The position numbers and the translations under genes are program-made. The notes below the pieces were generated by a model that searched no databases, was not told where the DNA came from, and saw only the letters and a list, made by a program, of their open reading frames with translations. A stretch of 56,840 nucleotides of DNA from the IMG/VR virus record IMGVR_UViG_3300046530_000095, positions 1 through 56,840 of that record; one strand, 5' to 3'. Of the stretch, positions 26,214-35,232 are shown one piece after another; the stretch's first letter is position 1, and every line of letters starts with the position of its first letter. The DNA is from a virus.

Positions 26214-27367
26214 TGCTGACCGGAATGACGCTCGATGCCGGGGCGACGATGGCACCGGCATTTATGCTTACCCTGAATAATCAGGATATCACCCGCAATA
26301 TCAGTGACCGCCTGATAAGCCTCAGTCTGTCGGATAACCGGGGTTTTGAGGCTGACCAGCTCGATATCGAACTTGATGACAGCGACGGACTGATTGAGTT
26401 GCCGGTGCGTGGTGCGGTGCTATCACTGTTTCTCGGCTGGCAGGGTTCGGCACTACTCGGCAAAGGGCAATTCACGGTCGATGAAATTGAGCACCGGGGT
26501 GCACCGGACACGCTGACTATCCGGGCAAGAAGTGCAGATTTTCGCGGCACACTCAACTCTCGCCGTGAGGCGTCGTATCACGACACCACGCTCGGTGAAG
26601 TGCTGAACATCATTGCCAGCCGCAATAAGCTCACGGCGAGCATTGCCCCACAGTTTGCCGCGATAGCCATCCCGCATATCGACCAGACGCAGGAATCTGA
26701 CGCGAAATTCCTTACCCGCCTGGCGGAGCGTAACGGGGCCGAGGTATCGGTCAAGGCTGGGAGACTGCTGTTCATCAAAGCCGGTGCCGGTGTTACGGCC
26801 AGCGGTAAACCCATTCCGCAGATGACCATCGAGCGTAAAGATGGTGACCGTCATCAGTTTGCGATTGCCGACCGGGGAGCCTATACCGGTGTGACGGTAA
26901 AATGGCTGCACACGAAGGAGCCGAAAGAACAAAATCAGCAGGTGAAACTCAAGCGCAAGGCAAAGCCGCAGCACCTGCGCGCGCTCCAGCACCCCACAGC
27001 CAAACCGCTAAAAGCAAAGAAAGCATCAAAGGAAAAGGAAGCGCGCGAAGGCGAGTACATGGTCGGTGAGGAGGATAATGTTTTTGCCCTGACCACCATT
27101 TACGCCAGCAAAGCGCAGGCGATGCGTGCGGCTCAGGCCAAATGGGACAAACTGCAACGCGGGGTGGCGGAGTTTTCCATCAGTCTCGCCATGGGGCGTG
27201 CAGATCTCTACCCGGAAATACCGGTCGTGGTCTCGGGCTTTAAGCGCGTCATAGACGAGCAGGCATGGACAATCACAAAGGTGATGCACTCGCTCAGTAA
27301 TAGCGGCTTCACGACCTCGCTTGAGCTGGAGGTGAGATTAAACGATGTGAGTTACGAGTCTGATTGA
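26213..27367 (+). CDS. D: Tail protein, P2 gpD (hub)
   Basis: A 384-residue late control and hub protein, the last structural gene. Its VgrG-like hub fold forms the base of the spike. A Lys/Arg-rich linker (residues 235-275) with KLKRKAKPQHLRALQHP is typical. It overlaps U. Confidence 0.94.
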   Translation: MLTGMTLDAGATMAPAFMLTLNNQDITRNISDRLISLSLSDNRGFEADQLDIELDDSDGLIELPVRGAVLSLFLGWQGSALLGKGQFTVDEIEHRGAPDTLTIRARSADFRGTLNSRREASYHDTTLGEVLNIIASRNKLTASIAPQFAAIAIPHIDQTQESDAKFLTRLAERNGAEVSVKAGRLLFIKAGAGVTASGKPIPQMTIERKDGDRHQFAIADRGAYTGVTVKWLHTKEPKEQNQQVKLKRKAKPQHLRALQHPTAKPLKAKKASKEKEAREGEYMVGEEDNVFALTTIYASKAQAMRAAQAKWDKLQRGVAEFSISLAMGRADLYPEIPVVVSGFKRVIDEQAWTITKVMHSLSNSGFTTSLELEVRLNDVSYESD

Positions 27368-27449
27368 GTTAAATTTGCAAACAATAACTTGCAAATGCGA
27401 TCTGTGAGTTTATCATTCCCTCAATGATGAGCGAGAGGGGAAATAAATC

Positions 27450-27668
27450 ATGATGCATTGCCCGTTATGCCAGGACGCAGCCCACGCGCGATCCAGCAGA
27501 TATTTGAGCATAGAAACCAAAGAACGTTATCACCAGTGCCAGAATATCAACTGTGGATGCACTTTTGTCACCCATGAATCACTTGCTCGATACATCGTTA
27601 AGCCTGGCGAAGTTGAACCAGCACCGCCCCACCCTAATCGCTATAAACAGCAACAGCTCTGGATGTAG
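27450..27668 (+). CDS. ogr: Late transcription activator Ogr/Delta
   Basis: A 72-residue zinc-finger activator, the length of P2 Ogr, that recruits RNA polymerase to P2 late promoters through the alpha subunit. The zinc site C4-x2-C7-x22-C30-x4-C35 is complete. A GAGGGGAAA ribosome site precedes the ATG at 27450. A terminator follows at once. Confidence 0.95.
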   Translation: MMHCPLCQDAAHARSSRYLSIETKERYHQCQNINCGCTFVTHESLARYIVKPGEVEPAPPHPNRYKQQQLWM

Positions 27669-27670
27669 AC

Positions 27671-27695
27671 AAAGCCTGCGAAAGCAGGTTTTTTT
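27671..27695 (+). terminator. Terminator after ogr
   Basis: CCTGC-GAAA-GCAGG stem with seven T residues, directly after ogr. Confidence 0.85.
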
Positions 27696-27778
27696 ATGCC
27701 TGTGCTTCATCTGAGATAACAACGATACTCTTTTAAGTAAGCAATTGAATGTATGAGTTTGCAAAATCAAACATTGAA

Positions 27779-27798
27779 TACTGTTTAAATATACAGTA
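27779..27798 (+). promoter_or_regulatory. LexA (SOS) box upstream of integrase
   Basis: TACTG-TTTAAATATA-CAGTA is an almost ideal LexA operator (CTG-N10-CAG with AT centre). It ends 32 bases before the integrase ATG at 27831, so it should control that gene. Confidence 0.85.
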
Positions 27799-27830
27799 AT
27801 TTCAATCATTTGATTTAGCAGGATTCTCAC

Positions 27831-28868
27831 ATGACCGTACGAAAGCAAGCCGATGGACAATGGCTTTGCGATGTTTATATCGATGGGCGCGGCAGTAAGC
27901 GTGTTCGCAAGAAATTCTCCACTAAAGGTGAAGCGCTTGCCTATGAAAGTTATCAACTAGAACAGGCGAAGCAAAAGCCCTGGATGGCAGAGAAGGATGA
28001 CCGTCGACATCTAAGTGAGCTAATCGAGCTATGGTACAAGTTACATGGTTGCTCTCTTAGTGATAAGAAAGGTCGCCTGGGTAAGCTACATATCATCTGT
28101 AATGGCCTGGGCGATCCCGTCGCCTCACAAATTACAGCTAAAGATTGGGCGCATTACCGGGATAGACGACTCACCGGCCAGATTGCTAACGGTTATAAAA
28201 CCAGTGAAAAATCACTCAAGGTTTCCATCGGAACGGTCAACTGTGAACATGCTTTTCTACGAGCAGTGTTTAATGAGTTAACCCGGCTTGGTGAGGTTAA
28301 CTACCCTAACCCACTCAAGAATATTCGTGAGTTTGATGAGCCTGAAAAAGAGATGTCCTGGCTTACTGACGATGAAGTGAAAAGATTGATGGGTGCGTGT
28401 CGTGGTCATGGAAATCCTGAATTAACCCTGATTGTAAAAATCTGCCTTTCCACCGGTGCACGCTGGAGTGAAGCGGCAAATCTTAAGAAATCTCAACTCT
28501 CACCTAATAAGATTACTTTCGTAAACACGAAGGGCAAAAAGAACCGAACAGTTCCAATATCTGATGAGTTATATAAAGAACTCATCAGCCGTGACGGTAA
28601 GCCTTTTGAGCAATGTTACCGCCAGTTTTATCGCGTAATAAAAATTGCCGAACTTCAATTACCAGAAGGCCAAATGAGTCATGTACTTAGGCATACATTT
28701 GCAAGTCATTTTATGATGGGAGGTGGGAATATTATTGTCCTGCAAAGAATTTTGGGGCATTCTGATATTCGAGTTACGATGCGTTATGCCCATTTTGCGC
28801 CTGATCATCTTGAGGATGCGCTTATATTAAACCCGCTCAGTAAGCTTGGCGGGGCGTCCACAAAGTGA
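27831..28868 (+). CDS. int: P2-type tyrosine integrase, SOS box upstream
   Basis: A 345-residue site-specific recombinase of the P2 Int family. The N-terminal arm-binding domain begins MTVRKQADGQWLCDVYIDGRGSKR. Catalytic residues are visible: the first Arg in CLSTGARWSEAANL, HVLRHTFASH (His-x-x-Arg), LQRILGHSD and the tyrosine in RYAHFAP. The gene lies after ogr, reads in the same direction, and has a LexA box 32 bases upstream. In P2 the integrase reads towards attP from the repressor side and would be at the other prophage end, so this placement is unusual. It may be the integrase of this prophage, with attP downstream, or belong to another element. Confidence 0.9.
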   Translation: MTVRKQADGQWLCDVYIDGRGSKRVRKKFSTKGEALAYESYQLEQAKQKPWMAEKDDRRHLSELIELWYKLHGCSLSDKKGRLGKLHIICNGLGDPVASQITAKDWAHYRDRRLTGQIANGYKTSEKSLKVSIGTVNCEHAFLRAVFNELTRLGEVNYPNPLKNIREFDEPEKEMSWLTDDEVKRLMGACRGHGNPELTLIVKICLSTGARWSEAANLKKSQLSPNKITFVNTKGKKNRTVPISDELYKELISRDGKPFEQCYRQFYRVIKIAELQLPEGQMSHVLRHTFASHFMMGGGNIIVLQRILGHSDIRVTMRYAHFAPDHLEDALILNPLSKLGGASTK

Positions 28869-28939
28869 CTACAGAGCATCATATTGGGTGTAATGGAGTG
28901 CAACAGGATGTGCGGTAAGTAACTGAATTTATTATAAGT

Positions 28940-28986
28940 CGCTGATTTTAATCAGCGAATAAAAAAAGACCGAATACGATTCCTGT
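28940..28986. other. att: Probable att core matching SdsR (RyeB) terminator
   Basis: Bases 28961-28986 (A7-GACCGAATACGATTCCTGT) are the reverse complement of the 3' terminator half of the enterobacterial small RNA SdsR as I recall it. To the right the match stops abruptly, so the 5' half of SdsR is not here. To the left is an 8-base inverted repeat (CGCTGATT/AATCAGCG, 28940-28957). This is the expected form of a phage att core beside an integrase gene. The rest of 28869-29310 holds a second inverted repeat (GTGTTTTT/AAAAACAC, 29030-29062), possibly arm sites, and no gene. Confidence 0.6.
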
Positions 28987-29310
28987 TCTCGCTCGAGCAT
29001 AAATAAACCATTTAATTTCAATGATTTGCGTGTTTTTATGCGCAAATTACGCTCAAAAACACATGCGAAAACATGTCCAAATAATCAAACACATATCATT
29101 TTTTTCGGGTAGGTTCGGAAAAATTTCGTTGGATTATCTCCCCTAAGAAATCCGTCAAAATTTACAAAATACTGTAAAACCGCGTGAATACCTACCTCGG
29201 TACCTTTTAACCTCTTTGTAATGTTTTTGCGCCCAATTGCATCTTTATTCGTTCTGAAAAATTCATACCTTTAGCGGCCATCTATACTTCAATTTTACTT
29301 GGGGGTGAAA

Positions 29311-29985
29311 ATGTGTGGTCGTTTTACTCAAATCCAGTCTCGTGATGATTACCTAGATTTTTTGGCTGAGGAAGTCGAGAAAGATATCGCTTACGATCCC
29401 GAGCCAATTGGTCGATATAATGTCGCGCCAGGCACTAAAGTTCTCCTGCTAAATAATCGCGACGATACCCTTCACCTCGATCCTGTTGTCTGGTCATACG
29501 CACCGGGTTGGTGGGATAAAGCACCGCTAATAAATGCCAGAGTAGAAACTGCGGCCACCAGCCGGATGTTTAAACCGTTGTGGAATCATGGGCGGGCGAT
29601 CGTGTTTGCTGATGGTTGGTTTGAGTGGAAGAAGGAAGGAGACAAAAAGCAGCCGTATTTCATCTACAGGAAAGACAGGAAGCCACTCTACTTTGCCGCG
29701 ATTGGCAAGCAGCCGTTCGATGCGGGGGATAATGCAGAGGGATTTTTGATTGTGACTGCTGCTGCTGGTAAAGGTCTGGTCGATATTCATGACCGAAGGC
29801 CTTTGGTATTTGCACCTGAAGCGGCACTGGAATGGACAAATCCTGAAACTTCGGGGACGCAGGCTAGCGAACTGGCGCAGGATGCATCAGTGCCGCCTGA
29901 TGAGTTCGTATGGCATCCGGTAACTCGCGCTGTAGGAAATGTAAAAAATCAAAGTCCAAACCTGATCCTGAGTACGCGTGATTAA
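29311..29985 (+). CDS. SRAP-domain protein (YedK/HMCES family)
   Basis: A 224-residue protein that forms a stable thiazolidine crosslink with abasic sites in single-stranded DNA, protecting them from breakage. The ATG at 29311 is chosen because the catalytic cysteine must be residue 2 (MCGRFTQ); an upstream TTG is rejected. Other active-site parts are the Asn in INARVET, the Glu in DGWFEWKK and the His in DIHDRRPLVF. It lies between the att core and an AT-rich unknown gene, near umuDC, which suggests a damage-tolerance role. It may be phage-borne. Confidence 0.9.
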   Translation: MCGRFTQIQSRDDYLDFLAEEVEKDIAYDPEPIGRYNVAPGTKVLLLNNRDDTLHLDPVVWSYAPGWWDKAPLINARVETAATSRMFKPLWNHGRAIVFADGWFEWKKEGDKKQPYFIYRKDRKPLYFAAIGKQPFDAGDNAEGFLIVTAAAGKGLVDIHDRRPLVFAPEAALEWTNPETSGTQASELAQDASVPPDEFVWHPVTRAVGNVKNQSPNLILSTRD

Positions 29986-30222
29986 ATCTTAAAGTCAGTG
30001 AAGAGCTAGGAGCACGCATAGATGTTCGGACTTTTGATAACAATAAATCCATGGGATAGTTCAGACACAACCATATATTAAGAGCCTAGGTTAGAAATAG
30101 ACAATTTGATCATACTTAAGGAGGGTAATTATCGTCATCTTCGTGAACAATGTTAATCTACTTCCTGAGAAATTCTAGATTTCTTCTATGAGGTTAGTTC
30201 CCGCTGAAAGTTACAAATTTTT

Positions 30223-31257
30223 ATGCAGTCACTCCAAATCACCTTGGACATCATCATCTTACCTGTGATATTAATATACATCATATTAATGGATGTGGAC
30301 GCTATGGAAAATTATACATTTGAATTGAAAAATAATATATTTGGATATTTTCAAAGGGATGAAAATGATTGCCTTATATATATAGATACGGGTCTTTTTT
30401 CCAAAACAAATTACTACCAATGGAGTAGATGGAAACAAGGAGAAAATAATTACAATGAAACATTCCCTGAAGCCAAAAATAATGACGAAATCTCAAAAGC
30501 AATTGGTTATTTTTCATGGAACCAAGTTTATGATTATTGCCCATACTATCCAATAGTTATCAATCTATCAAAAAAACCTAAAGCCGGTGTATTCTACCCA
30601 AGAATGAACCGAGGAGAACCTAAATTATTCAACTCACTAGGCACTAACACTGAAATGTTGGATGAAGTTAGGACCTTCAATAATATATGTAATTCCTTAA
30701 ATGAACTTTTTAACTACATGGATCCCGATAGCCGCAACTTGAATTGCTTTGGAAATAAAGTCAGAGAAATATTGATTATTGCTTGCACTGAAGTCGAATA
30801 TTTACTTCAAAGCTTCCTTGCAGATAACAATTACTCTACTAACAGATTTAGCACTAATGATTACGTAAGGGCCCTTAGTCTTTTGAAATTAGATAGTTAT
30901 ACTGCCAGACTAATTTTTTATCCACAATTGCAAGATTGGGCACCTTTTAGCACCTGGGATGTTACCAATCCCACTACAAGCCTTGCTTGGTATGAAGCAT
31001 ATAACGCAGTTAAACATAATCGCGGTACTAACAAGCATAAAGCGTCACTTAACACGGTAATAAATGCAGTTGCTGCGATTCATATTTTGCTTGAATCTCA
31101 ATACGGAAGTGAGATATTTAATAGCCCGATGCAATCCAGTTTCTCGAGCATTTTCAAAACAACTAAATATCCTGTTTTTTCAGTTGATGAACTACAATGT
31201 CCATCAATGAGTCAAAATGAGATATTATGGAATCATAAATGTAATTTATTTCCATAA
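30223..31257 (+). CDS. Unknown AT-rich protein with HEPN-like C-terminal half
   Basis: A 344-residue protein with no family I can name. The N-terminal half is Tyr/Trp-rich. The C-terminal half is helical, with a segment (EVEYLLQSFL) followed later by WYEAYNAVKHNR and a long helix (NTVINAVAAIHILLESQYG). This N-x-V-K-H-x-R arrangement is common in HEPN-type four-helix bundles, although a clear R-x4-6-H nuclease motif is not obvious. The start is uncertain: ATG 30223 gives a hydrophobic leader (ITLDIIILPVILIYIIL), while 30289 or 30304 would remove it. Strongly AT-rich and without an operon partner, it looks like recent cargo. Confidence 0.6.
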   Translation: MQSLQITLDIIILPVILIYIILMDVDAMENYTFELKNNIFGYFQRDENDCLIYIDTGLFSKTNYYQWSRWKQGENNYNETFPEAKNNDEISKAIGYFSWNQVYDYCPYYPIVINLSKKPKAGVFYPRMNRGEPKLFNSLGTNTEMLDEVRTFNNICNSLNELFNYMDPDSRNLNCFGNKVREILIIACTEVEYLLQSFLADNNYSTNRFSTNDYVRALSLLKLDSYTARLIFYPQLQDWAPFSTWDVTNPTTSLAWYEAYNAVKHNRGTNKHKASLNTVINAVAAIHILLESQYGSEIFNSPMQSSFSSIFKTTKYPVFSVDELQCPSMSQNEILWNHKCNLFP

Positions 31258-31271
31258 AGAATGGGACGTGC

Positions 31272-31297
31272 GTTGTCCGCTTCTTATAGCGGACAAC
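31272..31297. repeat. 9-base inverted repeat between convergent genes
   Basis: GTTGTCCGC and GCGGACAAC are separated by eight bases, between the unknown gene and umuC. It could be a terminator for either gene, but no T run follows on either strand. Confidence 0.4.
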
Positions 31298-31330
31298 TAT
31301 GATATAAAGGGTCCGCGGAACATATTGTAC

Positions 31331-32605
31331 CTATCTGACCTTCACTACCAATAAATCTGACCATCTCGTCGTATAGCGAGGTGAGAGCATATCCCTTTTC
31401 ATCTGCCACTGTTGCTGGATGCCCTGCCCTGCAAAATACAGCGCCCCTTTCCCGTTCTTGCTGTTGAGATGGTCCAGCACCTCCATTAACGCCGCGCTGT
31501 TTTGTCGCGGCGCGTTGTCGTCAAACAGATTGAGCTGAGCCACACCCTGGCTGAAAAAGTCGCCGAGCATGATTCCAGCCTTCTGGTACCGATATCCATC
31601 CTTCCATATTTTGTCGAGGCAGCGCATTGCCGCCGCGATAATGTCGCGAGTGTCCTGCGTTGGGGTCATTAACTTCACGGCGCCCTGATTGCCGTAATAT
31701 GGCTCATTCAGCGCGAAAGGTGATGTTTTGATGAATACAGATATATAGCGACAGAACTGATGTTCACCCCGCAGCTTCTCCCCGGCGCGCGCCGCATAAC
31801 TACAAATGGCCTGGCGCATTTGTTCGTATTCAGTCACCCGGTCACCGAATGAGCGTGAGCAGACGATTTCCTGTTTGGTTGGGGCAAATTCTTCCAGGCC
31901 GAGGCAGGGCTCACCGCGTAGTTCACGAACGGTGCGTTCGAGCACTACGTTGAAGTGCTTCCGGATGAACCGGATATCGGTATCAGCCAGCTGCAAGACG
32001 GTTTTGATACCCATGGCTTCGAGCTTTTTGGAAATGCGACGCCCCACGCCCCACACTTCATCAACAGGAAAATACGCCATCAGCTTTCGTTGTTTCTCAA
32101 TATTCGACAGGTCAACTACTCCACCCGTCTGCCGCTGCCATTTCTTGGCTGCATGGTTAGCGAGCTTGGCTAAGGTCTTGGTCTGCGCCACCCCAACGCC
32201 CACGGTCAGGCGTGTTCGCAGCAAAATAGCCTCCCTGATTTCCCGCCCAAAATCCTCCAGGTTGCGACAATTACGCACGCCAGTCAGATCACAAAATGCT
32301 TCATCAATACTGTAAATTTCACAACGCGGTGACATCTCCTCGAGCGTGGTCATCACCCGATCAGACATATCGGCGTATAACTCGTAATTAGAGCTGAAGC
32401 AGACAACACCGTAGCGCCTGAACAAATCCTTTTGCTTGAAAAACGGGTCACCCATTTTGACGCCAATGGCTTTTGCCTCTGCACTGCGGGCAATGACACA
32501 GCCGTCATTGTTCGAGAGCACGACTACCGGCCTGCCCTGCAAATCTGGTCTGAAGACTGTTTCGCAACTGGCGTAGAACGAATTGACATCGACCAGGGCA
32601 AACAT
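31331..32605 (-). CDS. umuC: DNA polymerase V catalytic subunit UmuC
   Basis: A Y-family translesion polymerase, 424 residues (E. coli UmuC 422). The active site is intact: [14 protein letters not shown] at the N-terminus and YSIDEAF at about residue 100. The beta-clamp motif QLNLF is near residue 357. It starts two bases after the umuD stop under the upstream LexA box. It probably gives the lysogen SOS mutagenesis. It stands at the fibre end of the lambdoid prophage, as in other prophages with umuDC cargo. Confidence 0.95.
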   Translation of the reverse strand: MFALVDVNSFYASCETVFRPDLQGRPVVVLSNNDGCVIARSAEAKAIGVKMGDPFFKQKDLFRRYGVVCFSSNYELYADMSDRVMTTLEEMSPRCEIYSIDEAFCDLTGVRNCRNLEDFGREIREAILLRTRLTVGVGVAQTKTLAKLANHAAKKWQRQTGGVVDLSNIEKQRKLMAYFPVDEVWGVGRRISKKLEAMGIKTVLQLADTDIRFIRKHFNVVLERTVRELRGEPCLGLEEFAPTKQEIVCSRSFGDRVTEYEQMRQAICSYAARAGEKLRGEHQFCRYISVFIKTSPFALNEPYYGNQGAVKLMTPTQDTRDIIAAAMRCLDKIWKDGYRYQKAGIMLGDFFSQGVAQLNLFDDNAPRQNSAALMEVLDHLNSKNGKGALYFAGQGIQQQWQMKRDMLSPRYTTRWSDLLVVKVR

Positions 32606-32607
32606 AC

Positions 32608-33027
32608 TCAGCCCATCGATTTGATGACGAATGTGACCACACCCAGGATGTTAAGCGTGCCCTCACTGTCGATAAGTATCGGGGAGTAAGCTCTGTTCAT
32701 CGGGTTAAGCTGGATAGTCGGATAAAGCTGCAGGCGTTTAACGGTAAATTCACCGTCAACCGAAGCAATGACCACATCGTTATGCCTGGCGGTGCGTGAA
32801 CAATCCACTGACAGCAGGTCTCCGTCGCTAATCCCGCCGTCTATCATCGAATCACCCGACGCTCGGACGAAATAGGTGCTACTCGGATGAGGTGCGATTA
32901 ACTCACTAATATCTAAGCGCTCTTCTACATAGTCCTGAGCAGGGGACGGGAAGCCGCACTTTACCGGGTCGCTAAACAGCGGAATAGTAATAACTTCTCG
33001 CAGGAAAACAGGTTTGATAAGGTTCAT
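32608..33027 (-). CDS. umuD: UmuD, LexA-like self-cleaving subunit of Pol V
   Basis: A 139-residue protein, the length of E. coli UmuD. The cleavage site C24-G25 (KCGF), the catalytic Ser60 in [10 protein letters not shown] and a Lys in [10 protein letters not shown] are all present. The ATG at 33027 gives [12 protein letters not shown], matching UmuD; the in-frame ATT upstream at 33048 is rejected. RecA-stimulated cleavage would yield UmuD-prime for polymerase V. Confidence 0.95.
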   Translation of the reverse strand: MNLIKPVFLREVITIPLFSDPVKCGFPSPAQDYVEERLDISELIAPHPSSTYFVRASGDSMIDGGISDGDLLSVDCSRTARHNDVVIASVDGEFTVKRLQLYPTIQLNPMNRAYSPILIDSEGTLNILGVVTFVIKSMG

Positions 33028-33045
33028 ATGATAGCCATAATTAAT

Positions 33046-33065
33046 CACTGTGTATTTATACAGTA
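33046..33065 (-). promoter_or_regulatory. LexA (SOS) box of umuDC
   Basis: CTG-TGTATTTATA-CAG lies within CACTG...CAGTA, 20 bases upstream of the umuD ATG. It matches the LexA operator. Confidence 0.9.
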
Positions 33066-33202
33066 TATCTATCGTTAAATCTGATCAAGCGAACCGGCAA
33101 TGTGGGCTGGCGATGTTATGAGCTAACGGGATTAAAGGGCTTTACTGATGAAGGGATTACGCGTTGTGTAAATTTTAATAGCTAACGTTCTATCAAATGT
33201 TC

Positions 33203-33619
33203 CTATGCTGGCGTTTCAGGCCAGTCAATATCAGGGGCGGCAGACAGGTCAAGTCGATTCAGAGCCATGCGGTATCGTTTCCACTTCTTCAATAGTTCCG
33301 CCTCATCTTCAGTCACATCTTGTAAATCAACAGCATCCTGTAAAGGGGCAATCGCCAGTGTTGCTGCTTGCATCAGGACCTTGAACTCGGCTGTTGCGGG
33401 GGTTACATAATCGATGGCGGGCGGTATACCTACCTCTACCCATTCCCCCCCCTGCATTTCGCCAGTCTTCTCGTCTCGGGATGCATTGGTATACTGGGCT
33501 TTGAAGTATCCATCGCCAACAAGATCGGATGTCCAGTGTTGCGGCAATGCTTCACCACTCACACCCACAATGAAATCCACAACGTAAAACCCCTGGCTAT
33601 CTAATTGGTTAATTTTCAT
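33203..33619 (-). CDS. Tail fibre assembly chaperone (Caudo_TAP)
   Basis: A 138-residue protein with the family ending LLKKWKRYRMALNRLDLSAAPDIDWPETP. It helps trimerise the fibre encoded just upstream; the gap is only one base. It is unlike the P2-prophage G protein in its first half. Confidence 0.88.
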   Translation of the reverse strand: MKINQLDSQGFYVVDFIVGVSGEALPQHWTSDLVGDGYFKAQYTNASRDEKTGEMQGGEWVEVGIPPAIDYVTPATAEFKVLMQAATLAIAPLQDAVDLQDVTEDEAELLKKWKRYRMALNRLDLSAAPDIDWPETPA

Positions 33620-33620
33620 A

Positions 33621-34499
33621 TCATTGGTATCCCTGAAAAACGATGCTGAATGTGATAGCCATTCCAGCTACTGCATTACCAAGTGTGAGCGTGCCATCTG
33701 TATTGAGTACAATGTACGGCTGTTTTCCCGTGGTGGCTGTATCGCCTACAACAGCATAGCGTTGTAAAAACTGTGGGCGATATCCTACAGGGAGTTGCCC
33801 AATGACCGTTTTATCCGCCACGCTAGCTGAACCTGCTGCCTGCATAGACACATCCAGATAGACTACATTACCCACTTTTTTGTAAGCGGAGCGCCAACCG
33901 GACATTGTATACCACCCGTTCAACGCAGCCAGTAATATCCAATTTGTTTTAGCTATATCGGTAAGGCTATCCACTTGCGCTTTAGAATAGGCTGATAAAT
34001 TATTAAGGGCGTCAGTGGCCGTTTTACCCCCCGTCCCTCCCTGCGCCACGCTGAGTGCTGTAGTCAGGCCGCTCAGTGAAGTGATGTCACTGTTTTCTCC
34101 TTTCTTCGCCAGCGATTTCTGTCCAGGCACAGTGACGGGCTTACCGTCTATGGTTATCGTCACATCACTCGTGCCATTCATAACGTCGGAAAATCCGCCT
34201 ATGTACTTCTGGTACATGCCAAACGTCTCGGCAATATCCTGTGCCAGGCCGTCAACGCTCAGGCTGTCACTGAGCAGGATGGCGTATTTCGTACCTGCAG
34301 CAATTGCAGGGCTGATGGCTGGGGTGACGGATAAAGCAGTAGCACTGGTAACCGCGGTGAGCTGTAAAACCTGAACGGGGTTTGTGAAGGTAATCAGCGT
34401 GCATCCAGCGCGAATGAGACTGCCTGCTGCAGTGAAGTTGGTGCCGGTACCAGTAATTGTGCTGGCGTTGCCTGCTATAGTGCCAATGGTGTAAATCAT
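33621..34499 (-). CDS. Lambdoid tail fibre protein
   Basis: A 292-residue fibre. The ATG at 34499 has a GGAG ribosome site; the listed upstream start would add five residues. The N-terminal half has a beta-rich adhesin-like domain (GTIAGNASTITGTGTNFTAAGSLI) of the type that begins many side-tail fibres. A central ALSVAQGGTGGKTATDALNNLSAYSK motif is the common fibre collar repeat. The C-terminal half resembles fibre tips that end in IVFQGYQ. Short for a side fibre, so probably a modular variant. Confidence 0.82.
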   Translation of the reverse strand: MIYTIGTIAGNASTITGTGTNFTAAGSLIRAGCTLITFTNPVQVLQLTAVTSATALSVTPAISPAIAAGTKYAILLSDSLSVDGLAQDIAETFGMYQKYIGGFSDVMNGTSDVTITIDGKPVTVPGQKSLAKKGENSDITSLSGLTTALSVAQGGTGGKTATDALNNLSAYSKAQVDSLTDIAKTNWILLAALNGWYTMSGWRSAYKKVGNVVYLDVSMQAAGSASVADKTVIGQLPVGYRPQFLQRYAVVGDTATTGKQPYIVLNTDGTLTLGNAVAGMAITFSIVFQGYQ

Positions 34500-34514
34500 G
34501 TTTTCTCCGGACAA

Positions 34515-34540
34515 TAAAAAACCGGCTTATTAGGCCGGCT
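34515..34540 (-). terminator. Terminator before fibre gene
   Basis: On the minus strand CCGGC-CTAATAA-GCCGG is followed by TTTTTTATT. It separates the J-cluster from the fibre gene. Confidence 0.65.
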
Positions 34541-34563
34541 TGTTTAACAGAATTGATTTCTAA

Positions 34564-35232
34564 TCAGTCATAGTTCGCCAGATTCAGTACGTAGGCGCGA
34601 TTACGCATATTGTGATAAGCGATATTCACGGCCCCAGCTGGCGGTGGCCCATTTGTGGCAGCCACATTTATTTTTGTGTTTGCTCCATCCCACACAGCGG
34701 AGAAAAAATAGGTCGTTGAATACGGTCGTGTGCCACCTGAAGTGATCACACCAGCAACCAGCCCGCACATTGATGGGATGACGCCTATTTTACCGGAACG
34801 AAGAACATTGATGTTAAATCCTGCCGCACCATCGCTGCCGTTCGTACCGAGTGCCTCAACATCCGTAAGAACCCGTGTCTCATTGGTCAGGATGCACGTT
34901 CCCTGCTCATCCCAGACAGCGATACCCCAGGCTGGCAATGGCTGAGGAAACAAGGTGAAGAAATAAACATGAATCGTACCCGCCCCCTCAGGCTTGCTGG
35001 CTGAGACAATGCAGTTATTCCCGCTAACCACATAACTCACTACGCAATTTATTGTGGTGCAAACAAACGGTATTACGGGTCTTCCGTCAGGGAAAGATTG
35101 CGTGACATTAGTTATCTTGCCACTGCCCGTGGATATGGGGACTGACTGTTTTGCGTAAAGCGCCAGCGGGCTGGATTGTGGCGTAATGAATGGTGCACCA
35201 TTCTCGGTGACCAGTAATGCTCCCCAGTCCAT
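34564..35232 (-). CDS. Unknown phage tail-associated protein (post-J)
   Basis: A 222-residue protein directly after the 103-residue gene (one-base overlap). It has WG/WD segments (AWGIAVWDEQGTCILTNETRVL) shared with small proteins encoded after J in lambdoid phages. Beta-rich, without signal or membrane segments. Probably a virion tail-tip accessory, by position. Confidence 0.65.
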   Translation of the reverse strand: MDWGALLVTENGAPFITPQSSPLALYAKQSVPISTGSGKITNVTQSFPDGRPVIPFVCTTINCVVSYVVSGNNCIVSASKPEGAGTIHVYFFTLFPQPLPAWGIAVWDEQGTCILTNETRVLTDVEALGTNGSDGAAGFNINVLRSGKIGVIPSMCGLVAGVITSGGTRPYSTTYFFSAVWDGANTKINVAATNGPPPAGAVNIAYHNMRNRAYVLNLANYD

